A DNA stretch of 12,170 nt, taken from positions 1 to 12,170 of the forward strand of contig JAUVVE010000011.1 of NCBI GenBank assembly GCA_030604795.1, given 5' to 3'. Of the stretch, positions 1 to 6,550 are shown piece after piece. Source of the stretch: Dehalococcoidia bacterium (GTDB taxonomy: Bacteria; Chloroflexota; Dehalococcoidia; GIF9; UBA5629). A model generated the notes under the pieces. That model ran no database searches. It was not told the DNA's origin and worked only from the letters and a program-made list of their open reading frames with translations. A program made the position numbers and the translations under genes. Every line of letters begins with the position of its first letter. Positions within the stretch are counted from its first letter, which is position 1.

Positions 1-2
1 AG

Positions 3-707
3 CGCAGCCAGCAGAGCTGCTGCTCGGGTTGTGAATGTGGCGTGTCGCCCTCAGCCCTAGCTGAGGCTGTGGGATACTCAAAGCAGGATTTGGAAGGTAT
101 CCCGGAGGAAGCATCAATGGGATTGGGATGTGGCAATCCTACAGCTATCGCTGAGCTAAGGGAAGGAGAGACGGTGTTGGACCTGGGCTCGGGAGCTGGA
201 ATGGATGTCTTCCTGGCAGCCAACAAGGTTGGTCCCACGGGAAGAGTCATCGGTGTGGATATGACCGAAGCCATGATCGATAAGGCAAACGCCATTGCCA
301 AGAGCAACGGCTATGAGAATGTGGAGTTCCGCCTGGGTGAGATTGAGAACCTTCCTGCAGAGGATAACTCTGTGGATACACTTATCAGTAACTGCGTTAT
401 TAATCTCTCTCCGAACAAGTCCAGGGTCTTCAGTGAAGCCTATCGAGTCCTTAAGCCGAAAGGAAGGCTTGTTGTATCCGACATAGTCGCGGAGCGTGCG
501 CTGCCGGACGGGATAAAGGAAGACCTTGACGCTTGGGCGGGATGTATCGCCGGAGCCTTGGAGAAGAATGAATACCTGGAGGAAATAAGGGGGGCCGACT
601 TTGCTGATTTGCAGGTGGTCCCTAATGGTGAGTTTCACGCCGCGGATCCCAGGAGCGGAGAGACGGTGAAGCTCCTGAGCATCAGCGTCAAAGCATACAA
701 ACCATGA
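3..707 (+). CDS. arsM: Arsenite methyltransferase (ArsM), 5' end cut by the window
   Basis: S-adenosylmethionine-dependent methyltransferase that converts As(III) to methylated arsenicals in the cytoplasm, a detoxification route. The first internal start is a GTG at 42 (221 residues from there), but the same frame is open back to base 3 and reads a Cys-rich stretch (CCSGCECG) just before it, like the N-terminal cysteine cluster of ArsM. The real start therefore probably lies upstream, outside the window. Counting from the GTG, the SAM-binding motif I is VLDLGSGAGMD at residues 45-55. Three cysteines sit in the family's usual contexts: GLGCGNPT (C30), ISNCVINL (C118) and AGCIAGAL (C168). The last two correspond to the As(III)-binding pair known from characterised ArsM proteins. 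The C-terminal part is short and standard for bacterial forms. No ars operon partner is visible downstream. The assignment is firm and only the start is unknown. Confidence 0.93.
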   Translation, partial: RSQQSCCSGCECGVSPSALAEAVGYSKQDLEGIPEEASMGLGCGNPTAIAELREGETVLDLGSGAGMDVFLAANKVGPTGRVIGVDMTEAMIDKANAIAKSNGYENVEFRLGEIENLPAEDNSVDTLISNCVINLSPNKSRVFSEAYRVLKPKGRLVVSDIVAERALPDGIKEDLDAWAGCIAGALEKNEYLEEIRGADFADLQVVPNGEFHAADPRSGETVKLLSISVKAYKP

Positions 708-758
708 TCAGGCTGCATAACCCGGTGAAGTTCGGCGACCGACGGAAGTGACTGCGCT

Positions 759-1469
759 ATGAAGAAAATAGCTATAGGCACAATATGTGCGCTGCCGTTG
801 ATAACCGCCGCGATTCTTGTCCTGGCCGCCCGTGAGGCGCCCCCGGAGTTCGAAGTGACGGCCATAGGCGTTGAGCCACGACAAGTCACGGTCGGCGAGA
901 CAGCGATTATCCGGGCCGAGGTAAGAAACAGCAGCGGTAGCGAAGGCACATATGACGCGGTATTGTCTGTTGACAGGACAGAGGCAGATAGGAAAGATTG
1001 TGCGCTAGCCCCCGGCGAGACCGTGATAATGACCTTCTCGCTGGTCATGGATGAGCCGGGATACCACGAGATCGCCGTTGGCAACCGGAGCACAGCCTTG
1101 TCAGTCCTGGAACCACCACCGCCAGCCTTCAACGTCTCCCAGCTGGAGATTGACCCGCAGTGGGTTGACGCCGGAGAGGAGACTACTGTCACTGCCAGGA
1201 TAGTGAACACCGGCGGAACCAAGGGCAGCTACATCGCCAAGCTGACAATAGATGGTACAACTGAGCAGACAGCGGAAGTAACCTTATCTCCCGGGACACA
1301 CCTCACCGTGACCTTCCTGGTTACAGTGGATGTGCCCGGGAACTACATGATTGGCGTGGGCGAGCTTACCGGGGAATTGGCAGTGTTCCAGCCAGTGGAA
1401 CCAATCGTTATCAAGATTAAGCCGTATGAGCCCTCCGCCCAGAGTCGTTGCGACACTCCGGGGGGCTGA
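759..1469 (+). CDS. Exported protein with two CARDB-like beta-sandwich repeats
   Basis: A 236-residue protein of unknown role. Residues 1-24 form a basic start plus a hydrophobic stretch (IAIGTICALPLITAAILVLAA), a signal peptide or single membrane anchor, so the rest should lie outside the membrane. Two homologous domains follow, about residues 30-118 and 123-212. Each has the pattern F-V-x-x-L/I-x-x-x-P, then VGE/AGE, then N-x-G/S-x-x-G-T/S-Y, a PGE/PGT turn, and a final P-G-x-Y/H-x-I-x-V-G strand, as in the CARDB/CARDB-like adhesion family. A Pro-rich linker (EPPPPAF) joins them. The tail from 213 is short and charged, with one Cys, and has no anchor. ATG at 759 is chosen because the signal sequence begins there. 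A GGAAG lies 11 bases upstream, a poor spacing. Such repeats are common as modules in large Chloroflexota surface proteins; a protein of only two is small. The domain call is from pattern recognition. Confidence 0.75.
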   Translation: MKKIAIGTICALPLITAAILVLAAREAPPEFEVTAIGVEPRQVTVGETAIIRAEVRNSSGSEGTYDAVLSVDRTEADRKDCALAPGETVIMTFSLVMDEPGYHEIAVGNRSTALSVLEPPPPAFNVSQLEIDPQWVDAGEETTVTARIVNTGGTKGSYIAKLTIDGTTEQTAEVTLSPGTHLTVTFLVTVDVPGNYMIGVGELTGELAVFQPVEPIVIKIKPYEPSAQSRCDTPGG

Positions 1470-1658
1470 CCTTAGAGCAACCGGGGCCGTGTGCCTACTT
1501 CGCTGAGGGAATAGAAAAAAGGAAATAGAAGAACGGGAGGCTACTGAGCATTGCGGTAGAAGCACCCAAGAGCTTCCCCACCACCCTGACTGGCCAAGCT
1601 CCGGAAAAGCGGCCGAACACCGACATGAGTTGGCGGTATGTAATAAAGGGGAATCAAA
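1470..1658 (+). other. Intergenic stretch before the PKD lipoprotein gene
   Basis: I see no gene or strong hairpin here. Near its right end TAATAAAGGGG (1641-1651) supplies the Shine-Dalgarno for the next gene. An AT-rich TATGTAATAA just before it could hold a -10 element, but no good -35 is found at the right distance. Confidence 0.4.
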
Positions 1659-2363
1659 TTGAGCAGTTGGCGATTAACTCCCCAGTCTGAATTGGCGATT
1701 CTCTTGACTGTCGCAGTGACGCTTCTTGGCGCGGCTTGCACGACATCTACGGCACCCGAGCCCGAGAATCAACCTCCCGTCATTCACTCTGTAACAGCTC
1801 CAAGTGAGGTTCTTGCTTCAACTGAGTGCCGGATTTCTTGCGAAGCTACCGATGCCGACGGCGATGACCTAAGCTACCTATGGTCAGCCCCCGATGGCGG
1901 CCTCCTTGAAGGCAAAGAAGAAAGCGTTGTCTGGAGTGCCCCCGATGTTGTCGGCAACTATACTATAAGGGTTGTAGTAACCGACGGCAACGGCGGGGAA
2001 GCTACCGACTCTCTGACTGTCAGGGTGACATCTGAGCCTAACCAGCCCCCGGCCATCACCGCCTTGGTTGTCACGCTACCTGACCAATCCTCAATCACCG
2101 TAGGCCAGGCGGACGAGCAAATAACAGTTGGCCAGTTGAACACAGCGGAGGTTCAGTGCAATGCTGAGGACGCAGACGGCGACCAATTGAATTTCGTTTG
2201 GTCGACTACAGGGGGCAAGATTCACGGAGAGGGAGACCGGGTTGGGTGGATCGCCCCTGGCCAAGCCGGGGATTACATACTCACAGTCACCGTAACCGAT
2301 GGCAGAGGTGGCAAGGCTGAAGCCGGTATGCGTTTTGAAGTGCCCTGCTGTGGGCAACGATAG
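1659..2363 (+). CDS. Putative lipoprotein with two PKD-like domains
   Basis: A 234-residue exported protein of unknown role. The TTG at 1659 is the best start: AAAGGGG ends 7 bases upstream, and the hydrophobic signal follows (LAILLTVAVTLLGAAC). Cys27 fits a permissive lipobox (L-G-A-A-C), although Gly at -3 is unusual. Lipid anchoring is thus likely but not certain. After a Pro/Glu linker come two PKD-like repeats, each opening with NQPP: about residues 37-123 and 128-228. Both contain DADGD (66-69 region and 171-175), a W-S strand, an APD/APG turn, G-N/D-Y and a closing V-V/T-V-T-D-G-x-G-G motif. The acidic DADGD loops look like calcium-binding sites, which is an inference. Repeat 2 has an insert of about 25 residues before its DADGD. 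It lies 189 bases after the CARDB-like gene on the same strand. The two may form a surface module but share no obvious promoter. Confidence 0.77.
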   Translation: MSSWRLTPQSELAILLTVAVTLLGAACTTSTAPEPENQPPVIHSVTAPSEVLASTECRISCEATDADGDDLSYLWSAPDGGLLEGKEESVVWSAPDVVGNYTIRVVVTDGNGGEATDSLTVRVTSEPNQPPAITALVVTLPDQSSITVGQADEQITVGQLNTAEVQCNAEDADGDQLNFVWSTTGGKIHGEGDRVGWIAPGQAGDYILTVTVTDGRGGKAEAGMRFEVPCCGQR

Positions 2364-2393
2364 ATCATCATTTGCTGCATGTGGTAACGGACC

Positions 2394-2666
2394 TCATCCC
2401 CCGGCGATGACGGTGACTACAGTCAACTCATCACCGTCTTTCACTGGCTTGGCGAATTCCTCTGGATACGAGCTTTCTGAGTTGACGTAGATGTCGTAGA
2501 AGCTGAGCAGCTTGCCTTCGTCATCACACAGCCGCTGCTTAATACCAGGGAATTGAGCCTCCAAATCATCGACGCATTCGCCAATTGTCCGGCCAACCAC
2601 CTGGACAACCTCTCGCCCACCGGCGGACTTTCTGAGATAAGGGTGCAGCCTCATCTTAACACTCAC
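2394..2666 (-). CDS. MoaD/ThiS-family sulfur-carrier protein
   Basis: A 90-residue ubiquitin-like protein ending in the diagnostic Gly-Gly (VIAGG, residues 86-90). In MoaD and ThiS this C-terminus is adenylated and then thiocarboxylated to carry sulfur into molybdopterin or thiazole synthesis. The core is typical of MoaD: a beta-hairpin start, VGRTIGECVDDLEAQFPGIKQ (helix region 24-44), and the DGDELTVVTVIAGG finish after a slightly long middle loop. GTG at 2664-2666 is chosen because GAAGG lies 6 bases upstream; ATG at 2652-2654 is an alternative giving 86 residues. Its 5' end overlaps by 11 bases the broken ThiF/MoeB remnant. That arrangement suggests the pair was once translated together, with the E1 enzyme now lost locally. 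It converges on the PKD lipoprotein gene. Whether it serves molybdenum/tungsten cofactor, thiamine or another thio-transfer path cannot be told from sequence alone. Confidence 0.85.
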   Translation of the reverse strand: MSVKMRLHPYLRKSAGGREVVQVVGRTIGECVDDLEAQFPGIKQRLCDDEGKLLSFYDIYVNSESSYPEEFAKPVKDGDELTVVTVIAGG

Positions 2667-2926
2667 GTCTGCCCTTCGAAAACACGATTTGCCTCTCCAA
2701 ACCGGTCAATTTCACTATGTAATGGTCAACCGGCCTACTCTTTGCCACCCCCAGCCGCATTGTAATAAGCGGATACTGCACACGCGAGCCCACCGGCTCC
2801 AGCAACGACAACCCTTCCCTTCGTTACGCGTTCTAGTCCGTCCTTTGCCAAACCCTCAGTCATCACCCGTCTTTCCTGCGTCTGCCAGCTATGGCTCGCA
2901 GCCCTACCCGTTGCCACTGCCTCCAC
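2656..2926 (-). pseudogene. Truncated, frameshifted ThiF/MoeB/HesA-type E1 enzyme remnant
   Basis: The reading frame from about 2926 gives a typical E1-like N-terminus: ERRVMTEGLAKDGLERV, then the nucleotide-binding strand GRVVVAGAGGLACAVSAYY and NAAG. It then hits a stop at once. Dropping one base from the run of five C at 2748-2752 (five G on the coding strand) restores the family sequence: AGVAKSRPVDHYIVKLTGLERQIVF, which fits the usual AGVG-x-x-x-x-VD-x-D-x-V-x-x-x-N-L-x-RQ block. That second frame stops at 2656-2658, inside the MoaD start region. Only about 85 of the usual 240-270 residues remain, and the catalytic Cys and zinc-binding cysteines are gone. The P-loop-like motif is also altered (GAGGLAC where GAGGLG is usual). 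This is thus a dead fragment of the enzyme that would adenylate the neighbouring Gly-Gly carrier. The N-terminal boundary is approximate. Confidence 0.72.
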
Positions 2927-3130
2927 AAACCCGCAGTCTCTGTCTCACAGTCACATCCACTTGATAGCTACCAGTACCTCGTCCTTACTAGTCGTTCCAC
3001 GAGCAGACCAATCCTACACACGATGCAGGGAATTGTCAAAGGCACTCTGGAGCCGGAGCCTCCGAGAATGCTGCCTGTCATTACAAGCTGAAGCCCCGGG
3101 CCAAGCAGACGGCCGAAACTGTAGCTACGT
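2927..3130. other. Intergenic DNA between thiF remnant and rel promoter
   Basis: Together with the remnant this forms a stretch of about 520 bases without an intact gene. Open frames on both strands here are short and unlike any family I know. On the minus strand the thiF frame continues upstream but has two stops within 60 bases. It may be further decayed sequence of the same operon. I see no tRNA, riboswitch or strong terminator. Confidence 0.4.
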
Positions 3131-3136
3131 TCATAT

Positions 3137-3166
3137 TTGCATCCGCCTCTTTGTTTGCATTATGAT
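3137..3166 (+). promoter_or_regulatory. Candidate sigma-70-type promoter of rel-rpsT
   Basis: TATGAT at 3161-3166 matches the -10 consensus in five of six bases. TTGCAT at 3137-3142 is a weak -35 with 18-base spacing. Transcription would start near 3173, only about 15 bases before the rel ATG. Confidence 0.4.
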
Positions 3167-3187
3167 ACTACCGTAGCGGCGGTCGAA

Positions 3188-5344
3188 ATGGACATCAGTT
3201 CCCTCATAACGAGAATCAAACAATACCTGCCCCCTGAGAAAGTCGCCCTGGTTGAGGCAGCTTACAAATTCGCTCTAGATGCGCATCAAGGCCAGGTGCG
3301 CAAATCCGGCGACCCGTATTCAGACCACCCTTTGCAGACAGCTATTACGCTGGCTGACCTTCAGCTTGATGCCGCCACTCTGGCAGCAGCTCTACTCCAC
3401 GATGTGCCCGAAGACTGCGGGGTGCCCTTGACCAAGATCGAGGCTGAATTTGGCTCCGAAGTGAGCAAGCTCGTCGACGGCACTACCAAATTAAGCAGAC
3501 TATCATGGCGGAGAGGTGAAGCCAGCAAGCGGGAATCTCAAGCTCAGAACCTGCGGAAGATGCTGATCGCCATAGCAGAGGATCTAAGGGTAGTCTTCAT
3601 AAAGCTGGCCGACAGGCTACACAACATGTATACTCTGGGAGCGCTATCCACAGAGAAACGGCGCAGCATTGCCCAGGAGACGCTAGAAATATATGCCCCC
3701 CTCGCCCACCGCCTAGGGATTTGGGAGCTAAAGTGGCAACTGGAGGACTTAGCCTTCCGTTACCTGGAGCCACGACAATACCACAAAATCGCTCGCCTGG
3801 TCGCCACCCGTCGGGCAGAACGAGAGGCATTCATAGCTGAGATAACGCGGATGTTGAGGCAAGAACTGGATAAAGAGAGTATTAAGGCAGAAACCGCCGG
3901 TAGGCCGAAGCATATATACAGCATATACAACAAGATAAACCGATACATGGCTCAAGGCAGAGACTTCGACGACATCCACGACTTGTTGGCCGTCCGCGTA
4001 CTGGTGGATACGGTCCCAGATTGCTATAAAGCCCTGGGGGTCATCCATAATCTGTGGCATCCTCTTCCCGAGGAGTTCAACGACTTCATTGCTAACCCCA
4101 GAGACAACGAGTACCAGTCCCTGCACACCACTGTGTTATGTCAAGGTACCACCCCACTGGAAATACAGATTCGCACATACGACATGCACCGCATCGCTGA
4201 TTATGGAGTAGCTGCCCACTGGCGCTATAAGGAGTCTGCCAAGCAGGATACCCACTTTGAGGACAAGATAGCCTGGCTGCGACAGCTCATCGAGTGGCAG
4301 AGCGAGCTTGGCACTGAGGAATTCCTCGAATCGCTCAAGACGGACGTCTTTATCGACCAGGTCTTCGTCTACACACCCCAAGGCGAGATAAAAGCTCTGC
4401 CCAAGGGCGCCACGCCCCTGGATTTCGCCTATCAAATCCATACAGAGCTGGGACATCGTTGCATTGGCACCAAGGTGAATGGCAGGCTCGTACCGTTGAA
4501 CTACCAGCTTAAGAACAGCGATATTATGGAAATCATGACCACCAAAGCCAACAGAGGACCGAGCTTAGATTGGCTCAATCCCGACTTGGGCTTTGTCAAG
4601 ACCTCTCATGCCCGCGAGAAAATCCGACAGTGGTTCAAGAAGCAAGAGCGAGCCCAGAATATTGAACGCGGTAAGGAGACCCTGGACAGGGAACTGAAGC
4701 GGCTGGGCATAAGTCTGGGCAATTCTGAAGAAACAGCACGCCTGTTCAACTATGAAAGCTTTAATGACTTTCTGGCAGCTCTTGGCTACGGTGGTATCAC
4801 TCCTCACCAATTGGCGCTCAAATTGGCTGGCGAGCCAGAATCGCCCCCAGTCATAGCCAGAACCCGACCCGCTGAAAAGACCACTACCGCGGCAATTCAG
4901 GTGCTGGGTGTCGGTGACTTGCTTACTCGCCTAGCCGTTTGTTGCCATCCCTTGCCCGGCGACAACATCACTGGCTATATCACTCGCAGTCAGGGGATTA
5001 CCGTGCATCGCCGAGATTGTGTCAACGTTAGGAAAGTGCAGGAGAAAGAGCGGCTAATCGGGGTAAGCTGGGGAGAGGTTCAGGAGGTATACCCCGTCAA
5101 TGTCCAGATCGATGCCTCGGACAGAGTCGGCTTGCTTCGAGACATAACGACTGTTGTCGCCGAAGCAAAGGTGAACATAGCCAGTATCAGCACGATGTAC
5201 CAGAATGATGTGATGTCCGTATTTGCCACTCTTGAAATCGCCAACATGCCGCAGTTAACTCAACTGCTATCCAGGATCCAGGGTGTGCGTGCCGTTATAA
5301 GCGCAACCAGAACCCAACAAGCCAAGGCCAGTCTCAGTTCTTGA
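3188..5344 (+). CDS. rel: Bifunctional-type RSH protein: (p)ppGpp synthetase/hydrolase
   Basis: Long RelA/SpoT homologue (718 residues) that makes and probably degrades the alarmone (p)ppGpp. ATG at 3188 matches the family N-terminus; an upstream in-frame TTG at 3137 would place the -10 box inside the gene. Domains: HD hydrolase about 25-160 with the expected metal and substrate residues (RKSGDPYSDHP at 38-48, HDVPED at 71-76, ADRLHN at 141-146); synthetase about 235-350 (GRPKHIYSIY 238-247, YQSLHTTV 309-316, EIQIRT 325-330); TGS about 390-452; zinc-finger/RIS region with C585, C586, H607 and C611; ACT about 638-708. Oddity: the charge motif that is RxKD in most bifunctional Rel enzymes and ExDD in RelA is here EFND (296-299), so RelA-like beside an apparently intact HD site. 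It is followed immediately by rpsT, whose Shine-Dalgarno begins within 2 bases of the rel stop. Stringent control and ribosome-protein output are thus transcribed together. Confidence 0.96.
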   Translation: MDISSLITRIKQYLPPEKVALVEAAYKFALDAHQGQVRKSGDPYSDHPLQTAITLADLQLDAATLAAALLHDVPEDCGVPLTKIEAEFGSEVSKLVDGTTKLSRLSWRRGEASKRESQAQNLRKMLIAIAEDLRVVFIKLADRLHNMYTLGALSTEKRRSIAQETLEIYAPLAHRLGIWELKWQLEDLAFRYLEPRQYHKIARLVATRRAEREAFIAEITRMLRQELDKESIKAETAGRPKHIYSIYNKINRYMAQGRDFDDIHDLLAVRVLVDTVPDCYKALGVIHNLWHPLPEEFNDFIANPRDNEYQSLHTTVLCQGTTPLEIQIRTYDMHRIADYGVAAHWRYKESAKQDTHFEDKIAWLRQLIEWQSELGTEEFLESLKTDVFIDQVFVYTPQGEIKALPKGATPLDFAYQIHTELGHRCIGTKVNGRLVPLNYQLKNSDIMEIMTTKANRGPSLDWLNPDLGFVKTSHAREKIRQWFKKQERAQNIERGKETLDRELKRLGISLGNSEETARLFNYESFNDFLAALGYGGITPHQLALKLAGEPESPPVIARTRPAEKTTTAAIQVLGVGDLLTRLAVCCHPLPGDNITGYITRSQGITVHRRDCVNVRKVQEKERLIGVSWGEVQEVYPVNVQIDASDRVGLLRDITTVVAEAKVNIASISTMYQNDVMSVFATLEIANMPQLTQLLSRIQGVRAVISATRTQQAKASLSS

Positions 5345-5345
5345 G

Positions 5346-5353
5346 AAAGGAGG
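5346..5353 (+). promoter_or_regulatory. Ribosome binding site deciding the rpsT start
   Basis: AAAGGAGG lies directly after the rel stop codon and 5 bases before TTG 5359-5361. It is the strongest Shine-Dalgarno in the window and shows that translation of S20 begins at this TTG, not at the TTG at 5341, which overlaps the rel stop and precedes the site. Confidence 0.8.
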
Positions 5354-5358
5354 CAGGA

Positions 5359-5670
5359 TTGCCCAGGAGTAAATCAGCACAGAAAGCAGCGCGGGCAGCG
5401 GAAAAAAGACGACTCCGCAACAAGTCAGTCAGAAGCGCTACCAAGACCAGCGTGACTCAGGCTGAGAAGCTTATCCTCAGCAACGAGCTCGAATCAGCAC
5501 GGCAAGCAGTGGCAGCTGCCACAAGTGTTCTTGACAAAGCTGCGAAAAAGGGAGCTATGCACCCTAACACAGCCGCCAGGCGCAAGTCACACTTGAACAA
5601 GAAACTCAATCAAGCTCTCCTATCCAGCGCCGCCGGCGAACCACAGCCGACGGACACTGACACAGCCTAG
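5359..5670 (+). CDS. rpsT: Small ribosomal subunit protein bS20
   Basis: S20 binds 16S rRNA early in assembly of the 30S subunit. The 103-residue product starts MPRSKSAQKAARAAEKRRLRNKS, the family's signature of SAxKxxRxxExRRxRN near the N-terminus. It continues as the usual Lys/Arg/Ala-rich helical bundle, with the conserved block KKGAMHPNTAARRKSHLNKK near residues 61-80 (family: KGxIHxNxAARxKSRLxxK). The last 15 or so residues (GEPQPTDTDTA) form an acidic, disordered tail that slightly lengthens it beyond the common 85-95 residues. The start is a TTG, an uncommon initiation codon for a highly expressed ribosomal protein, preceded by a near-perfect Shine-Dalgarno. TTG starts are known to limit rpsT expression in other bacteria (E. 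coli rpsT uses UUG for autogenous control), so this may be a regulated start. It is co-transcribed with rel, 14 bases apart. Confidence 0.95.
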   Translation: MPRSKSAQKAARAAEKRRLRNKSVRSATKTSVTQAEKLILSNELESARQAVAAATSVLDKAAKKGAMHPNTAARRKSHLNKKLNQALLSSAAGEPQPTDTDTA

Positions 5671-5850
5671 AAGCGGTCTGGCGTCCCGAATATCGGCACA
5701 AGTGACCTTGAAGGAGTACCCGACTAACGCCAAGAAACGGGAATCGGCAGATGCCGTGATGCAACATGCTCATACCGGTTCAGGCAATCTGGCCTTTCAA
5801 GGCAATATCATAAGGGCGGTTTGTCAGTTGACCTAGGGAAAATGGTTGAT

Positions 5851-5878
5851 TTGACTTTAAACATCGAACTAGTGTAAA
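5851..5878 (+). promoter_or_regulatory. Candidate promoter of the aldolase gene
   Basis: TTGACT (5851-5856) and TGTAAA (5873-5878) are separated by 16 bases. Both match the sigma-70 consensus moderately (TTGACT five of six). The -10 ends only 9 bases before the ATG at 5888, so the transcript would be leaderless or nearly so. The rest of the 217-base gap after rpsT holds no gene that I can see. Confidence 0.4.
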
Positions 5879-5887
5879 AGTAGGCAG

Positions 5888-6451
5888 ATGCTCGTTTCTC
5901 AGTTTCAGGCTGTTGGCCGTGACCTCTGTGCCCGAGGGCTGGTCTCTTCTCACAGTGGTAATCTCAGTATCAAGCTGGGCGAGCGCCTGTTCATCACTCA
6001 TCGAAACAGCATGCTAGGTTGCCTTGCGGAACAGGACCTCGTAGAGACCGGAGTCAACAAGAATGACCGGTCCACACCTCTTGCCTCAACTGAACTGGCA
6101 GTCCACCGCTCCATTTACCAGCATACATGCGCATCGGCTATAGTCCACGCTCACCCCGCCTACGCGGTTACTCTGTCTTTTTCTGAACGGGAAATCGTTC
6201 CGTGTGACGTCGAGGGGAATCTGCTGCTGCCAAAGGTGCCGGTTCTCGGCTGGGGAATGACAGTGAAGCCGGGAGAACTTGCCGTGGAAATCGCCGATGC
6301 ACTCAACGAATACAAAGCCGTCTTGGTGCGTGGTCATGGTAGCTTTGCCGCAGGTCAATTACTCGAGGAAGCCTACCACTACACCACAACACTGGAAGAG
6401 AGCTGCCGCCTTTTGTACTTACTCAAGACCCTCGGAATAAGTCTTCGTTAG
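5888..6451 (+). CDS. Class II aldolase/adducin-family protein (FucA-like)
   Basis: A 187-residue zinc-dependent aldolase-fold enzyme. Motifs in family order are: SSHSGNLSIK at 20-29 (phosphate/substrate loop with Asn25); STELAVH at 67-73, where Glu69 is the presumed catalytic acid; the metal pair in VHAHP (His87 and His89); and the third metal ligand in RGHGSFA (His150). Length and spacing fit L-fuculose-1-phosphate aldolase-like enzymes, which cleave sugar phosphates to dihydroxyacetone phosphate and an aldehyde. Related enzymes include L-ribulose-5-phosphate 4-epimerase, methylthioribulose-1-phosphate dehydratase and aldolases of 5-deoxysugar salvage, so the exact substrate is open. The ATG at 5888 is the first start after an in-frame stop at 5870. 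No sugar kinase or isomerase is adjacent and the gene appears monocistronic, so a salvage or generic role is as likely as fucose breakdown. It converges on ilvE with a 99-base gap. Confidence 0.86.
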   Translation: MLVSQFQAVGRDLCARGLVSSHSGNLSIKLGERLFITHRNSMLGCLAEQDLVETGVNKNDRSTPLASTELAVHRSIYQHTCASAIVHAHPAYAVTLSFSEREIVPCDVEGNLLLPKVPVLGWGMTVKPGELAVEIADALNEYKAVLVRGHGSFAAGQLLEEAYHYTTTLEESCRLLYLLKTLGISLR

Positions 6452-6490
6452 CCCTCCCCAATGGGCGAGCATTTAGAAGCTGAAGGGCTA
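6449..6490 (+). terminator. Weak inverted repeat at the aldolase stop
   Basis: TAGCCCT (6449-6455, covering the stop codon) pairs perfectly with AGGGCTA (6484-6490) across a 28-base loop. The loop is long and there is no following T-run, so its role as a terminator between the convergent aldolase gene and ilvE is only possible. Confidence 0.2.
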
Positions 6491-6550
6491 CGTCAAGGAT
6501 ATAACCGATGAACGTCAGAGCCAGCTGGCAAACCTGGGCCGTTCACGATG

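Noticed and set aside
156..1222. Two minus-strand frames (156-638 and 635-1222)
   Set aside because: They lie antisense to arsM and the CARDB-like gene, which have clear protein-family matches.
3137..3187. Upstream TTG start for rel giving 17 more residues
   Set aside because: The added residues do not fit the family and would put the -10 box inside the coding region. ATG 3188 begins the conserved N-terminus.
5745..5756. Short inverted repeat CGGCA-GA-TGCCG after rpsT
   Set aside because: The loop is only two bases, the stem is short and there is no T-run. Not credible as a terminator.
6520..6529. Perfect 10-base palindrome GCCAGCTGGC between aldolase gene and ilvE
   Set aside because: It is too short and isolated. 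Palindromes of this size are expected by chance.
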